Shown here in pieces: positions 43,702-52,827 of a stretch of DNA of 64,000 nucleotides. How positions within the stretch are numbered: position 1 is the stretch's first letter; every line of letters begins with the position of its first letter. Origin of the DNA: JAJKJG01 sp036389455 (GTDB taxonomy: Bacteria > Pseudomonadota > Alphaproteobacteria > Rhizobiales > Beijerinckiaceae); assembly GCA_036389455.1 (NCBI GenBank), contig DASVPW010000119.1, forward strand, positions 8,520 through 72,519. The letters are read 5' to 3'. A program made the translations under genes and the position numbers. The notes beneath the pieces were generated by a model. That model worked only from the letters and a program-made list of their open reading frames with translations, made no database searches and was not told the origin of the DNA.

Positions 43702-43775
43702 GGCCTCGTGGCGGAGTGGTTACGCAGAGGACTGCAAATCCTTGCACCCCGGTTCGATTCCGGGCGAGGCCTCCA
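43702..43775 (+). tRNA. tRNA-Cys (anticodon GCA)
   Basis: A complete 74-base cloverleaf with encoded CCA. The acceptor stem GGCCTCG pairs with CGAGGCC, the anticodon region is AGGACTGCAAATCCT, and the T-arm is CCCGGTTCGATTCCGGG. The reading frame of the alpha/beta hydrolase on the other strand runs into it. Confidence 0.97.
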
Positions 43776-44778
43776 TCCCCTCAAACATGTCGTCACCTGT
43801 CTCAGAACGCGCCGCGATTCGCTCGGCGGCGCGGGCGATCTCGTCGTGGGCGGCGTAGTGCAGCATGTGGCCGACGCCCGGCACGAGGGTCAGATCGGCG
43901 CCCTCGATGCGGTCCGCGAGGCGCACGGATTGGCGCCCGGGCGTGACGATGCGGTCGCCCGTGCCGGAGAGAATCGCGACTGGCAGGTCGAGCTCGCGGT
44001 AGCGCTTCGCGAGGGCCGCGGCGCCCGGCACCATGAAGGCGCTGTCCTCGGCGCTCGCGCGCAATTGCCAGGGCCGCAGCGCCAGATCGAGCGGGAAGCG
44101 TGCCGAGAAGCGGCGCGGGACGGGCAGGGGCTCGAAGCACTTAGCAATGATCCGCGGCGCGAGCATCCGCGCCATGAGCGGCGACACCGTGTAGCGCATC
44201 GCGTCGCCGACGACGGGAATCGCCGGTGGCGCGAAGGCCCAGACGTCGAGGCGCTTCGTCGGAAAATAGTAGCCCGAGAGCAGGACGAGGCCACGCACCG
44301 CTTGCGGGTGGTCGAGGGCAAGCGCGAGCGCCGCCATCGTCCCCCAGGAATGGCCGAGGACGATCGGCCGCTTGATGCCGAGCCGACGCAGGGTTTTCCA
44401 GATGAGGTCCGCCTGCGCGGAGGCGGTCCACAGGCGCGTGCGTGGGCGTCCGGTGTCGCCGTAGCCCGGGCGGTCGATGGCGATCACCCGCCACTCGTGG
44501 CGCAGGCGGTCGACGAGCCCCGAAATAACCCAGTCCTGCACCATCGTGCCGTTGCCGTTGAGGAGCACGAGGGGAGGGCCCTCGCCCATCATGTGCACGT
44601 GGACCGGGATGCCGTCGACTTCGATGATGCGCCCGACCGGCGGATTGCGCCCCTCCGCCCGCTTCGCCCGCGTGTAGATGACAGCGGCCGTCGCCGCCGC
44701 GGCGCCGGCCGCGAGGAGGGCGGCGGTGCCCGCAAGGGAGCGGCGCGTCCGGGCCGCAGGCATGGGATGTCGGGTCAT
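43720..44778 (-). CDS. Alpha/beta-hydrolase, membrane-anchored
   Basis: A 352-residue alpha/beta hydrolase. The N-terminal segment (RRSLAGTAALLAAGAAAATAAVIY) is a signal anchor or membrane helix. The oxyanion motif LLNGNGTMVQDW, nucleophile elbow LGHSWGTMA (Ser) and the acid and His region (GTGDRIVTPG, PGVGHMLHY) are in order. The substrate is unknown. The frame has no stop before tRNA-Cys: its last ~19 residues (MEASPGIEPGCKDLQSSA) are antisense to the tRNA, ending with TAA at 43720. Confidence 0.82.
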   Translation of the reverse strand: MTRHPMPAARTRRSLAGTAALLAAGAAAATAAVIYTRAKRAEGRNPPVGRIIEVDGIPVHVHMMGEGPPLVLLNGNGTMVQDWVISGLVDRLRHEWRVIAIDRPGYGDTGRPRTRLWTASAQADLIWKTLRRLGIKRPIVLGHSWGTMAALALALDHPQAVRGLVLLSGYYFPTKRLDVWAFAPPAIPVVGDAMRYTVSPLMARMLAPRIIAKCFEPLPVPRRFSARFPLDLALRPWQLRASAEDSAFMVPGAAALAKRYRELDLPVAILSGTGDRIVTPGRQSVRLADRIEGADLTLVPGVGHMLHYAAHDEIARAAERIAARSETGDDMFEGMEASPGIEPGCKDLQSSA

Positions 44779-44925
44779 GAAACGGTCCGCCTTTCGTGGA
44801 ATGGGAGTGAACTCGGGTGCAAAGCCGAGGTTCCGTCCTCCGCGGCATGGCCCGCCTTGCGTTTTCCCGGTCGATCCACCACAAGGCCGGAAAAGCCGTC
44901 CCCGAAGGCTTCGAGAGGCTTTCCG

Positions 44926-45597
44926 ATGCAGGACTTCGCGCTCGCGCGGCGCATGATGGTGGACTCGCAGGTGCGCACCTTCGACGTGCACGACCTGCCC
45001 GTGCTCGCCGCCATGGACACGGTGCCGCGGGAGCGCTTCGTGCCCGCCGGGCGCGAGAGCCTCGCCTACATGGACCAGGACGTGTCGGTCTTCGACGGCG
45101 CCGCGGGCTCCGAGCGCCGCTTCATGCTCAAGCCCATGGTGCTCGGCCGCCTGCTCCAGGCCCTCGACGTGCGCAGGGGCGAGAAGGCCCTCGACGTCGC
45201 GGGCGGCCTCGGCTACTCGGCCGCGCTCCTCGCCCGCCTCGGGGCCGAGGTCACGGCGCTCGAGTCGAGCGAGGCCGCCGCTGCCATGGCACGCGAGCGC
45301 CTCATGGCGCTCGGGATCGCGGGCATCGCGACGGTCGCCGGGCCGCTCGACCAGGGTTGGCCGGACGCCGCCCCCTATGACGTGATCCTCGTCAACGGCC
45401 TTATCGAGGTGCGGCCCGAGAAGCTCCTCGGGCAGCTCGCGGACGGCGGGCGCCTCGGCTGCATCGAGCGCCGCGGCAAGGCCGGGCGCGCGGTGGTCTA
45501 CGTCCGCTCCGGCGACGCCTTCGGCTCGCGCGCGATCTTCGACGCCGGCGCCCCGATCCTGTCCGCCTTCAAGGCCGAGCCGGGATTCGTGTTCTAG
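44926..45597 (+). CDS. pcm: Protein-L-isoaspartate O-methyltransferase family protein
   Basis: A 223-residue PIMT-fold methyltransferase. The N-terminus MQDFALARRMMVDSQVRTFDV and VPRERFVPAGRESLAYMDQDV match the TolC-linked alphaproteobacterial group; the SAM motif is ALDVAGGLGYSAALLARLGA. In these bacteria it commonly precedes tolC. The family repairs isoaspartyl residues, but this subgroup differs from E. coli Pcm and its activity is not proven. It is divergent from the alpha/beta hydrolase (147 bases). Confidence 0.85.
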   Translation: MQDFALARRMMVDSQVRTFDVHDLPVLAAMDTVPRERFVPAGRESLAYMDQDVSVFDGAAGSERRFMLKPMVLGRLLQALDVRRGEKALDVAGGLGYSAALLARLGAEVTALESSEAAAAMARERLMALGIAGIATVAGPLDQGWPDAAPYDVILVNGLIEVRPEKLLGQLADGGRLGCIERRGKAGRAVVYVRSGDAFGSRAIFDAGAPILSAFKAEPGFVF

Positions 45598-45646
45598 CGA
45601 ACAGGCCGGAACCGTGCCTGGCCCCATAAAAAATGGAGGAAACGGA

Positions 45647-46618
45647 ATGTCCCTCACCCTGTCCCGCCGCTTCGTCCTCGGCGCCGCCGCGTCCGCCCTC
45701 GTCGGCGGCCGGGCGTCGGCCCAGGACTATCCGACGCGGCCGATCCGCTGGATCGTCCCGTACCCGCCCGGCGGCACGACGGACGTGCTGGCGAGGCTCA
45801 TGGGGGAATGGCTCAGCCGGCGGCTCAACCAGCAGGTCTTCATCGATAATCGCCCCGGCGCCGGCAACAACATCGGGACCGACGCGGTCGTCAAGGCCGA
45901 CCCGGACGGCTACACGATCCTGCTCGTCAACCCGGCGAACGGCATCAACGCCACGCTCTACAAGAACCTTCCCTTCAACTTCATCCGCGACATCGCGCCC
46001 GTCGCCGGGATCACGCGGGTGCCGAACATCATGGAGATCAACCCGGACGTGCCGGCGAAGACCGTGAAGGAGTTCATCGACTACGCCAAGGCGAACCCGG
46101 GCAAGATCAACATGGCGTCGTCCGGCCTCGGCACCTCGGTCCACCTCTCGGGCGAGCTCTTCAGGGCCATGACCGGCGTCGAATGGGTGCACGTCCCGTT
46201 CCGCGGCGCGGGGCCGGCGCTCACCGCCATGATCGCGGGCCAGGTGCACGTGCTGTTCGACAACCTGCCGTCCTCGATCGAGCACGTGAAGGCCGGGAAG
46301 CTCAGGGGGCTCGCCGTGACGACGGCCGAGCGCTCGCCGGCCCTGCCGGACGTTCCGACCGTCGCCGAGACCGTGCCGGGCTACGAGGCGAGCGCGTGGT
46401 TCGGCATCGGCGCCCCGAAGGGCACCCCGCCGGAGATCATCGCCCGCCTCAACGGGGCCGTGAACGAGGCCCTCAAGGACCCGAACATGGTCCAGCGCCT
46501 CGCCGACCTCGGCGGCACGCCCATGGGCGGCACCCCGGCGGACTTCGGCAAGATCGTCGCCGACGAGACCGAGAAGTGGCGCAAGGTCGTCGAGTTCTCC
46601 GGCGCGAAGCTCGATTAG
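45647..46618 (+). CDS. Bug-family tripartite tricarboxylate transporter substrate-binding protein
   Basis: A 323-residue periplasmic protein with a twin-arginine-like or Sec signal (LSRRFVLGAAASALVGGRASAQ) and the Bug/TctC fold. Landmarks are YPTRPIRWIVPYPPGGTTDVLAR, the ligand loop NRPGAGNNIGTDAVVKADPDGYT and VPFRGAGPALTAMIAGQVH. It binds a carboxylate for a TctAB-type transporter, possibly the pair at the start of the window. AATGGAGGAAACGGA gives a very strong ribosome-binding site at 45647. It sits between pcm and tolC, which are usually adjacent. Confidence 0.93.
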   Translation: MSLTLSRRFVLGAAASALVGGRASAQDYPTRPIRWIVPYPPGGTTDVLARLMGEWLSRRLNQQVFIDNRPGAGNNIGTDAVVKADPDGYTILLVNPANGINATLYKNLPFNFIRDIAPVAGITRVPNIMEINPDVPAKTVKEFIDYAKANPGKINMASSGLGTSVHLSGELFRAMTGVEWVHVPFRGAGPALTAMIAGQVHVLFDNLPSSIEHVKAGKLRGLAVTTAERSPALPDVPTVAETVPGYEASAWFGIGAPKGTPPEIIARLNGAVNEALKDPNMVQRLADLGGTPMGGTPADFGKIVADETEKWRKVVEFSGAKLD

Positions 46619-46637
46619 CACGCGGCTCGCGCTTCGG

Positions 46638-46659
46638 CCCTCTCTCGTGACGGAGAGGG
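46638..46659 (+). terminator. Weak hairpin after the Bug-family gene
   Basis: CCCTCTC pairs with GAGAGGG around an eight-base loop, 20 bases after the stop codon; a TTTTTT run appears about 17 bases later. It could end the preceding transcript. The rest of the gap to tolC (46660-46837) has no recognisable gene. Confidence 0.4.
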
Positions 46660-46837
46660 TGGGTTCAGGTGTCGCTTTTTTGCGCCACCGGCGGCGAATG
46701 TCGGCCGGCCCGGGCTCCCCGCATTGCCGACTCGGATGGCTCCGCTACATTCCACGCGGACGCGTCGGGGGCGTCTCGAAGAGGTCGGCAGAACAGGCGG
46801 CACGTGCCAGACCGCCGGGCCGATAGGGCAGGTGAGC

Positions 46838-48265
46838 GTGAAGGGATCGCGTGTCGACAGAGGCCGCCGCGTCGGTTTGGGCGTCCTCCTCTCGACCCTC
46901 ATCGTGATGAGCGCGGCTCCGGCGTCGGCTGAGACGCTCGAGAGCGCGATGGCGCGCGCCTACGTCGGCAACCCGAGCCTCAACGCGCAGCGGGCCTCGA
47001 CCCGGGCCACCGACGAGAACGTGCCGCGCGCGCTCTCGGGCTACCGTCCGCGGGTCAACGCCACCGCCGACGTCGGCGCGCAGTACACCGAGACCGAGAC
47101 GCCGGCGCGGCCGAACCGGGCTGCCGGCACGGTCACGCCGCACAACACCACGGTCACGCGCACGGCGCCGCGCGGTGTCGGCATGACCGTCGACCAGACC
47201 CTGTTCAACGGCTTCCGCACCTATAACTCGGTGCAGCAGGCCGAGAGCCTCGTGCTCGGCTCGCGCGAGACCCTGCGCTCGACCGAGCAGGACGTGCTGT
47301 TCAACGGCGTCACCGCCTACATGGACGTCCTGCGCGACACGGCGAACCTCAACCTCCAGCGCAACAACGTCGAGGTGCTGGAGGAGCAGCTGCGCCAGAC
47401 CCGCGACCGCTTCAACGTCGGCGAGGTCACCCGCACCGACGTGGCGCAGGCGGAATCGCGGCTGGCGCTCGGGCGCTCGCAGGTGAGCGCGGCGGAATCG
47501 AATCTGCGCGCCAGCATCGCCCGCTTCCGGCAGGTGGTCGGCGTCGAGCCGCGCCAGCTCGCCCCCGGGCGCCCCCTCGACCGGCTGGTTCCCAGGGTCC
47601 TGGAAGACGCAATCTATACCGGCCTCCATGAGCACCCGTCGATCCACGCCGCGCTCCACGCGCTCGATGCCGCGGAGCTGCAGGTCAAGATCACCGAGGG
47701 CGAGCTCTACCCCTCGGTCGGGGTGAGGGGCAGCGCGGCGCAGCGCTACGACAACACGCTCCCGGGCGACGAGCGCTTCTCGGCCTCGGTGGTCGCGACC
47801 TTGAACGTGCCGATCTACGAGGGCGGCGAGGTCTACGCCCGGGTCCGGCAGGCGAAGGAGACGGCGGGCCAGCGCCGCATCGAGGCCGACGTCGCCCGCG
47901 ACCTCGTGCGGGCGAACGTCGTCACGGCCTGGGGCCAGCTCGAGGCCGCGAAGGCGCAGATCATCGCCTCGCAGGCCCAGGTCCAGGCGGCCGAGACCGC
48001 GCTCACCGGCGTGCGCGAGGAGGCGCGGGTCGGCCAGCGCACGACCCTCGACGTCCTCAACGCCCAGCAGGAGCTCCTCGTCGCCCGCGTCAACCTGATC
48101 ACGGCGCAGCGCGACCGGGTCGTGTTCTCCTACGCGGTGGTGCGCGCCATGGGCCGGCTCACCACGAAGACGCTCGCCCTCAACGTCGCGCAGTACAGCG
48201 CGAAACAGCACTTCGACCAGGTCAAGGACCTCTGGTACGGCGTGCGGACGCCGGACGGACGGTAG
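46838..48265 (+). CDS. tolC: TolC-family outer-membrane channel protein
   Basis: A 475-residue outer-membrane efflux protein with a signal peptide (about 1-32, ending PASAETLE). It has two OEP repeats: the first half with TLFNGFRTYNSVQQAES and NLQRNNVEVLEEQLRQTRDRFNVGEVT, and the second with IYEGGEVYARVRQAKETAGQ and EEARVGQRTTLDVLNAQQELL. It forms the trimeric exit duct for type I secretion and drug efflux. GTG at 46838 (or 46832) is the likely start, with AGGTGAGC ahead. popZ and valS follow, the usual alphaproteobacterial order. Confidence 0.93.
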   Translation: MKGSRVDRGRRVGLGVLLSTLIVMSAAPASAETLESAMARAYVGNPSLNAQRASTRATDENVPRALSGYRPRVNATADVGAQYTETETPARPNRAAGTVTPHNTTVTRTAPRGVGMTVDQTLFNGFRTYNSVQQAESLVLGSRETLRSTEQDVLFNGVTAYMDVLRDTANLNLQRNNVEVLEEQLRQTRDRFNVGEVTRTDVAQAESRLALGRSQVSAAESNLRASIARFRQVVGVEPRQLAPGRPLDRLVPRVLEDAIYTGLHEHPSIHAALHALDAAELQVKITEGELYPSVGVRGSAAQRYDNTLPGDERFSASVVATLNVPIYEGGEVYARVRQAKETAGQRRIEADVARDLVRANVVTAWGQLEAAKAQIIASQAQVQAAETALTGVREEARVGQRTTLDVLNAQQELLVARVNLITAQRDRVVFSYAVVRAMGRLTTKTLALNVAQYSAKQHFDQVKDLWYGVRTPDGR

Positions 48266-48374
48266 GGATTTTTCCTGTTGGCGCTGGGGAAGCGCGCTTG
48301 TGTCCAGAGTCGCCCGTGGAATACTGGCCCCGGTGTGATTCTAAGGGCCTTCGGCCCCGGGCGGTTGTCAGCGC

Positions 48375-48971
48375 ATGAGTGCAGCGAATCCGAAGTCGCA
48401 AGAGCCCTCCATGGAGGAGATCCTCGCCTCCATCCGCCGCATCATCGCGGACGACCAGGAGGGAGGGAAGACTGCGCCGGCGCCGAACCCGGCCCCGGCT
48501 CCCGCGCCGCCGCCCGCCGCGCCCGAGCCGGGGCCCGTCGAGGAGGACGTGCTCGAGCTCGCCGAAGTCGCGCGGCCGGTGCGCCTCGCTCGCCCGCTCC
48601 CGATCGACGAGGAGCCGCCGGAGGTCGACTTCCGCGAGATCGAGGACGAGCCCGAGCCGGCCGCGGTCGAAGAGTTCCGGCTGCGGACGCCCGAGCCCCC
48701 GCCACTCCCCTTCATGGGGCCGCCGCCGCGCCCCGAGCCACGCCCGGATCTGGACGAGGCGCTCCTGTCGCAGACGAGCCACGCGGCGGTCGGCCAGGCC
48801 TTCAACATGCTGGCCCACACTGTGCTCTCCTCGAACGCCCGCACCCTCGAGGACCTCGTGCGCGAGATGCTGCGCCCGATGCTCAAGAACTGGCTCGACG
48901 ACAACCTCCCCACCTTGGTCGAGCGCCTCGTCCGTGCCGAGATCGAGCGCGTCGCAAGGGGCGGACGGTAA
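48375..48971 (+). CDS. popZ: Polar organizing protein PopZ (DUF2497)
   Basis: A 198-residue PopZ homologue. The N-terminal helix QEPSMEEILASIRRIIADD recruits partner proteins, residues about 30-130 form a proline- and glutamate-rich disordered linker, and the C-terminal helices (AFNMLAHTVLSSNARTLEDL, VREMLRPMLKNWLDDNLPTL) drive assembly. It builds a cell-pole matrix that anchors the chromosome origin and signalling proteins. It lies between tolC and valS. Confidence 0.92.
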   Translation: MSAANPKSQEPSMEEILASIRRIIADDQEGGKTAPAPNPAPAPAPPPAAPEPGPVEEDVLELAEVARPVRLARPLPIDEEPPEVDFREIEDEPEPAAVEEFRLRTPEPPPLPFMGPPPRPEPRPDLDEALLSQTSHAAVGQAFNMLAHTVLSSNARTLEDLVREMLRPMLKNWLDDNLPTLVERLVRAEIERVARGGR

Positions 48972-48974
48972 GGA

Positions 48975-49042
48975 GCTGTCATTCTGGGCTCACCGCAGGC
49001 GAGAGCCCGGCTCGACGCTTCGCATCGCCCCGGAATGACAGC
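48975..49042. repeat. Palindromic intergenic repeat, TGTCATTC type
   Basis: GCTGTCATTCTGGGC and GCCCCGGAATGACAGC flank a GC-rich middle of about 36 bases. It is a shorter relative of the element at 26428. It sits between popZ and valS. Confidence 0.65.
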
Positions 49043-49129
49043 CGCGGTTGACTAACCCGACCCGCTTCGCTTTCTAGCCGGCGACCTTCGCGCGCCCGAT
49101 GAGCGCGCCCGAACCCCGGTTTCCCGCTC

Positions 49130-51904
49130 ATGATGGACAAGACCTTCGATCCCGCCGCCGTCGAGGCGCGCATCGCCGCTCGATGGGAGGAGGCGGGCGC
49201 GTTCAGGGCGGGGCGGGCCGACCGCGCCGCGGCCGAGCCCTATTCGATCGTCATCCCGCCGCCGAACGTCACCGGCTCGCTGCACATGGGGCATGCCCTC
49301 AACAACACGCTCCAGGACGTGCTGGCGCGGTTCGAGCGCATGCGCGGCCGGGACGTTCTGTGGCAGCCCGGCACCGACCACGCCGGCATCGCGACCCAGA
49401 TGGTGGTCGAGCGGCGGCTTGCCGCCGAGAACAGGACCGACCGCCGCACCATGGGCCGCGAGGCCTTCCTCAAGGAGGTCTGGAAGCAGAAGGAGGAGTC
49501 GGAGGGCACGATCCTCGGGCAGCTCCGCCGCCTCGGCTGCTCCTGCGACTGGTCGCGCACCCGCTTCACCATGGACGAGGGCCTGTCGCGGGCGGTGCTC
49601 AAGGTGTTCGTGCGGCTCTACCGCGACGGCCTGATCTACCGCGACAAGCGCCTCGTGAACTGGGATCCGCGCTTCCAGACCGCGATTTCCGACCTCGAGG
49701 TGCAGCAGGTCGAGGTCAAGGGAAGCCTCTGGCATATCCGCTATCCCGTCGAGGGCAGGCCTTACGACCCCGCCGACCCCTCGACCTTCATCGTCGTCGC
49801 GACGACGAGGCCGGAAACGATGCTCGGCGACACCGGCGTCGCGGTGCACCCGGACGACGAGCGCTACCGGGACGCCGTCGGCAAGAACGCGATCCTGCCC
49901 CTCGTCGACCGTCGCCTCCCCATCGTTGCCGACGAATACTCCGACCCCGAGAAGGGCACCGGCGCGGTCAAGATCACGCCGGCGCACGATTTCAACGACT
50001 TCGAGGTCGGACGGCGACACGGTCTCAAGTCCGTCAACATCTTCGGGCCGGAAGCGCAGCTTCGGCTGCACGGGAACGAGGACTTCGCTGCGGGCTTGCC
50101 CGCGAGCGAAGGCGTTAACGCCGCGCTTGCCCTCGACGGCCTCGACCGTTTCGAGGCGCGAAAGCGCCTCGTCGCCCTGCTGGAGGAGCGGGGCTGCCTC
50201 GAGAAGGTCGAGCCGCACGTCCACATGGTCCCGCACGGCGACCGCTCGAACGTGCCGGTCGAGCCGTACCTGACCGACCAGTGGTACGTCGATGTGAAGT
50301 CCTTGGCCGAGCGCGCGCTCGCCGCCGTCCGCGAGGGCCGGACCCGCATCGTTCCCGAGACTTGGGAAAAGACCTACTTCCAATGGCTCGAGAACATCGA
50401 GCCGTGGTGCATCTCACGCCAGCTCTGGTGGGGCCACCAGATCCCGGCCTGGTACGCACCTGACGGCACGGTCCACGTCGCAGAGACGCCCGAGGAGGCG
50501 CTCGCCGAGGCGCTCGCCCAGGCCGTCGTCAAGGGCGAGATGGCGGAGGAGGAGGCTGCGGCGCTCGCCGCCAGCCCTGACCGCGCCGCCGGCTACCTCG
50601 TGCGCGATGAGGACGTCCTCGACACCTGGTTCTCGTCCGGCCTTTGGCCCTTCTCGACGCTGGGATGGCCCGACGACACGCCGGAGCTGCGGCGCTATTA
50701 TCCGACGAGCGTCCTCGTCACCGGCTTCGACATCATCTTCTTCTGGGTCGCCCGGATGATGATGCTCGGCTTGCACTTCATGGACGAGGTGCCGTTCCAC
50801 GACGTCTACATCCACGCCCTCGTGCGCGACGAGCGCGGGGCCAAGATGTCGAAGTCGAAGGGCAACGTCATCGACCCGCTCGGCCTTATCGACGACTACG
50901 GCGCCGATGCGCTCCGCTTCACCCTTGCCGCCATGGCGGCGCAAGGGCGTGACATCAAGCTCTCGATCCAGCGCGTCGAAGGCTACCGCAACTTCGCGAC
51001 GAAGATCTGGAACGCCGCCCGCTTCGCCGAGATCAACGGCTGCGCCCGCGACCCCGCCTTCGACCCGCGCAGCGTCAAGGAGACCCTCAACCGCTGGGCC
51101 CTCGGCGAGGCCGCGAAGGCGGTCGGCGAGGTCACGCAGGGAATCGTCCTCTACAAGTTCAACGAGGCGGCGGCGGCGGCCTACCGCTTCGTCTGGGGCG
51201 TCTTCTGCGACTGGTACGTCGAGCTCGCGAAGCCCGTGCTGCAAGGGGCCGACGGCCCGGCCAAGGACGAGACCCGCGCTACCGTCGCCTTCGTCCTCGA
51301 CGCCATCTGCAAGCTCCTCCACCCCTTCATGCCCTTCCTCACCGAGGAGCTGTGGGCTGGACGGGGAGGGGAGGGCATCCTCGCTCTTGCCCCCTGGCCC
51401 GACCTCGCGGGCCTCGCCGACGCGGCCGCGGAGGCCGAGCTCGGCTGGGTCGTCGAGCTGATCTCGGAAACCCGTTCGGCGCGCTCGGAGACGAACGTCC
51501 CGGCCGGCGCGCAGATTCCCCTCGTGCTGGTCCAGCCGTCGCAGGCCGCGCGGGCCCGCATCGCGCGCTGGGACGAGACCGTCCGGCGCATGGCCCGTCT
51601 CTCCGGCATCACGGTCGCGGACGCCGCCCCGCGGAGCGCGGTGCAGCTCATCGTGCGCGGCGAGACGGCGGCGCTGCCGCTCGAGGGCATCGTTGACCTC
51701 GCGGCCGAAGCCGCGCGCCTCGCCAAGGAGAAGCAGAAGCTCGAAGGCGAGGTCGCCAAGATCGACCAGAAGCTCGCCAACCCCGATTTCCTGAGCCGCG
51801 CCCCCGAGGAGGTGGTCGAGGAGCAGCGCGAGCGCCGGGAAGCGGCGGTCGAGCGCCGGCGCAAGATCGAGGAGGCCCTCGCCCGGCTCGGGGCCGCCGT
51901 GTGA
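49130..51904 (+). CDS. valS: Valyl-tRNA synthetase
   Basis: A 924-residue class I synthetase. The HIGH box is HMGH (52-55) in PPPNVTGSLHMGH and the KMSKS box is at 572-576. Between them are the editing domain (TTRPETMLGDTGVAVHP) and WCISRQLWWGHQIPAWY. The C-terminus is the ValRS-specific coiled coil (ARLAKEKQKLEGEVAKID). It charges tRNA-Val and clears mis-activated threonine. The start is the first of two consecutive ATG codons. Its stop overlaps the next gene by four bases. Confidence 0.97.
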   Translation: MMDKTFDPAAVEARIAARWEEAGAFRAGRADRAAAEPYSIVIPPPNVTGSLHMGHALNNTLQDVLARFERMRGRDVLWQPGTDHAGIATQMVVERRLAAENRTDRRTMGREAFLKEVWKQKEESEGTILGQLRRLGCSCDWSRTRFTMDEGLSRAVLKVFVRLYRDGLIYRDKRLVNWDPRFQTAISDLEVQQVEVKGSLWHIRYPVEGRPYDPADPSTFIVVATTRPETMLGDTGVAVHPDDERYRDAVGKNAILPLVDRRLPIVADEYSDPEKGTGAVKITPAHDFNDFEVGRRHGLKSVNIFGPEAQLRLHGNEDFAAGLPASEGVNAALALDGLDRFEARKRLVALLEERGCLEKVEPHVHMVPHGDRSNVPVEPYLTDQWYVDVKSLAERALAAVREGRTRIVPETWEKTYFQWLENIEPWCISRQLWWGHQIPAWYAPDGTVHVAETPEEALAEALAQAVVKGEMAEEEAAALAASPDRAAGYLVRDEDVLDTWFSSGLWPFSTLGWPDDTPELRRYYPTSVLVTGFDIIFFWVARMMMLGLHFMDEVPFHDVYIHALVRDERGAKMSKSKGNVIDPLGLIDDYGADALRFTLAAMAAQGRDIKLSIQRVEGYRNFATKIWNAARFAEINGCARDPAFDPRSVKETLNRWALGEAAKAVGEVTQGIVLYKFNEAAAAAYRFVWGVFCDWYVELAKPVLQGADGPAKDETRATVAFVLDAICKLLHPFMPFLTEELWAGRGGEGILALAPWPDLAGLADAAAEAELGWVVELISETRSARSETNVPAGAQIPLVLVQPSQAARARIARWDETVRRMARLSGITVADAAPRSAVQLIVRGETAALPLEGIVDLAAEAARLAKEKQKLEGEVAKIDQKLANPDFLSRAPEEVVEEQRERREAAVERRRKIEEALARLGAAV

Positions 51905-52782
51905 GCGGGCCCGAGGGCCGGCCCCGCCGCCGAGGCCGCGTCAGCCTGATCTCGTGGGTGGGAGACCGGCTCGCCGCCAAGCCGCCCTTCGCCGATCCCG
52001 CGGGCCGGAAGGGCCTCTGGACGCGCCTTGCGCAGGCACCGCCGCACCGGGTCGTCGCCTACCGCATCCCGCTCCCGGACGTGGGAAGCCCCTGGCGCGT
52101 CGCGCTCCTCGCCGATCTCCACGTCGGCGGCTACGCCGACGATGTCGCGCGGCTCCGAAAAATCGTGGCCGAGACGAACGCGCTCGCCCCCGACCTCGTG
52201 CTGCTCCTCGGCGACTACATGAACATGATGCCGCTCGGCGGCGGGCGGGTGCCGCCGGAGGCGATCGCCCGGGAGCTTGCGGGTCTGCGCGCGCCCGCCG
52301 GCATTCTCGCCGTCATGGGCAATCACGATTGGAAATACGGGCGCGACGTCGTCATGGCCGCCTTCGCGGCGGCGGGTCTCGCGACGATCGAGAACCGCAT
52401 CGTCGTCGCCCGCCGCGGCGGCGATTCCCTCGCGGTCGTCGGGCTCGAGGACGACCGCTATGGAGAACCTGACCTGTCGCTCCTCGGGCAGCTGCCCGAG
52501 GGCGTCCCGGCGCTCGTCGCGACGCACAGTCCGGGTCTGTTCCACGACCTGCCGGCCGGGCATCTGATGGTGGCCGGCCACATGCACGGCGGCCAGATCC
52601 GCTGGCCGGGGCTCCCCGCCCTGCACGTGCCCTCGGGCCGCGCGCCCCGGCGCTGGGCGCATGGCCACATCCGCGAGGACGGCCGCGACCTTGTCGTGAG
52701 CGCCGGGCTCGGGGTGTCGGGCTTCCCCCTCCGCCTCGGCATCCCGCCCGAGATCGTGATCGTGGAGCTCGTCGGGGCATGA
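51901..52782 (+). CDS. Metallophosphoesterase (YkuE/YaeI-like)
   Basis: A 293-residue calcineurin-type phosphoesterase starting at GTG in a GTGA overlap with valS. The metal motifs are in order: LLADLHVGG, LLLGDYMN, VMGNHDWKYG, THSPG and AGHMHGGQ. Relatives YkuE and YaeI are exported or membrane-associated and act on phospholipid-type substrates, but here the N-terminus is basic and not a clear signal peptide. Substrate unknown. It converges on the lsrB-like gene. Confidence 0.87.
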   Translation: MSGPEGRPRRRGRVSLISWVGDRLAAKPPFADPAGRKGLWTRLAQAPPHRVVAYRIPLPDVGSPWRVALLADLHVGGYADDVARLRKIVAETNALAPDLVLLLGDYMNMMPLGGGRVPPEAIARELAGLRAPAGILAVMGNHDWKYGRDVVMAAFAAAGLATIENRIVVARRGGDSLAVVGLEDDRYGEPDLSLLGQLPEGVPALVATHSPGLFHDLPAGHLMVAGHMHGGQIRWPGLPALHVPSGRAPRRWAHGHIREDGRDLVVSAGLGVSGFPLRLGIPPEIVIVELVGA

Positions 52783-52827
52783 GGCGGCGGCAGGTTCCGG
52801 CGAAGAGGGCCGACCTCGCCAATGGCC

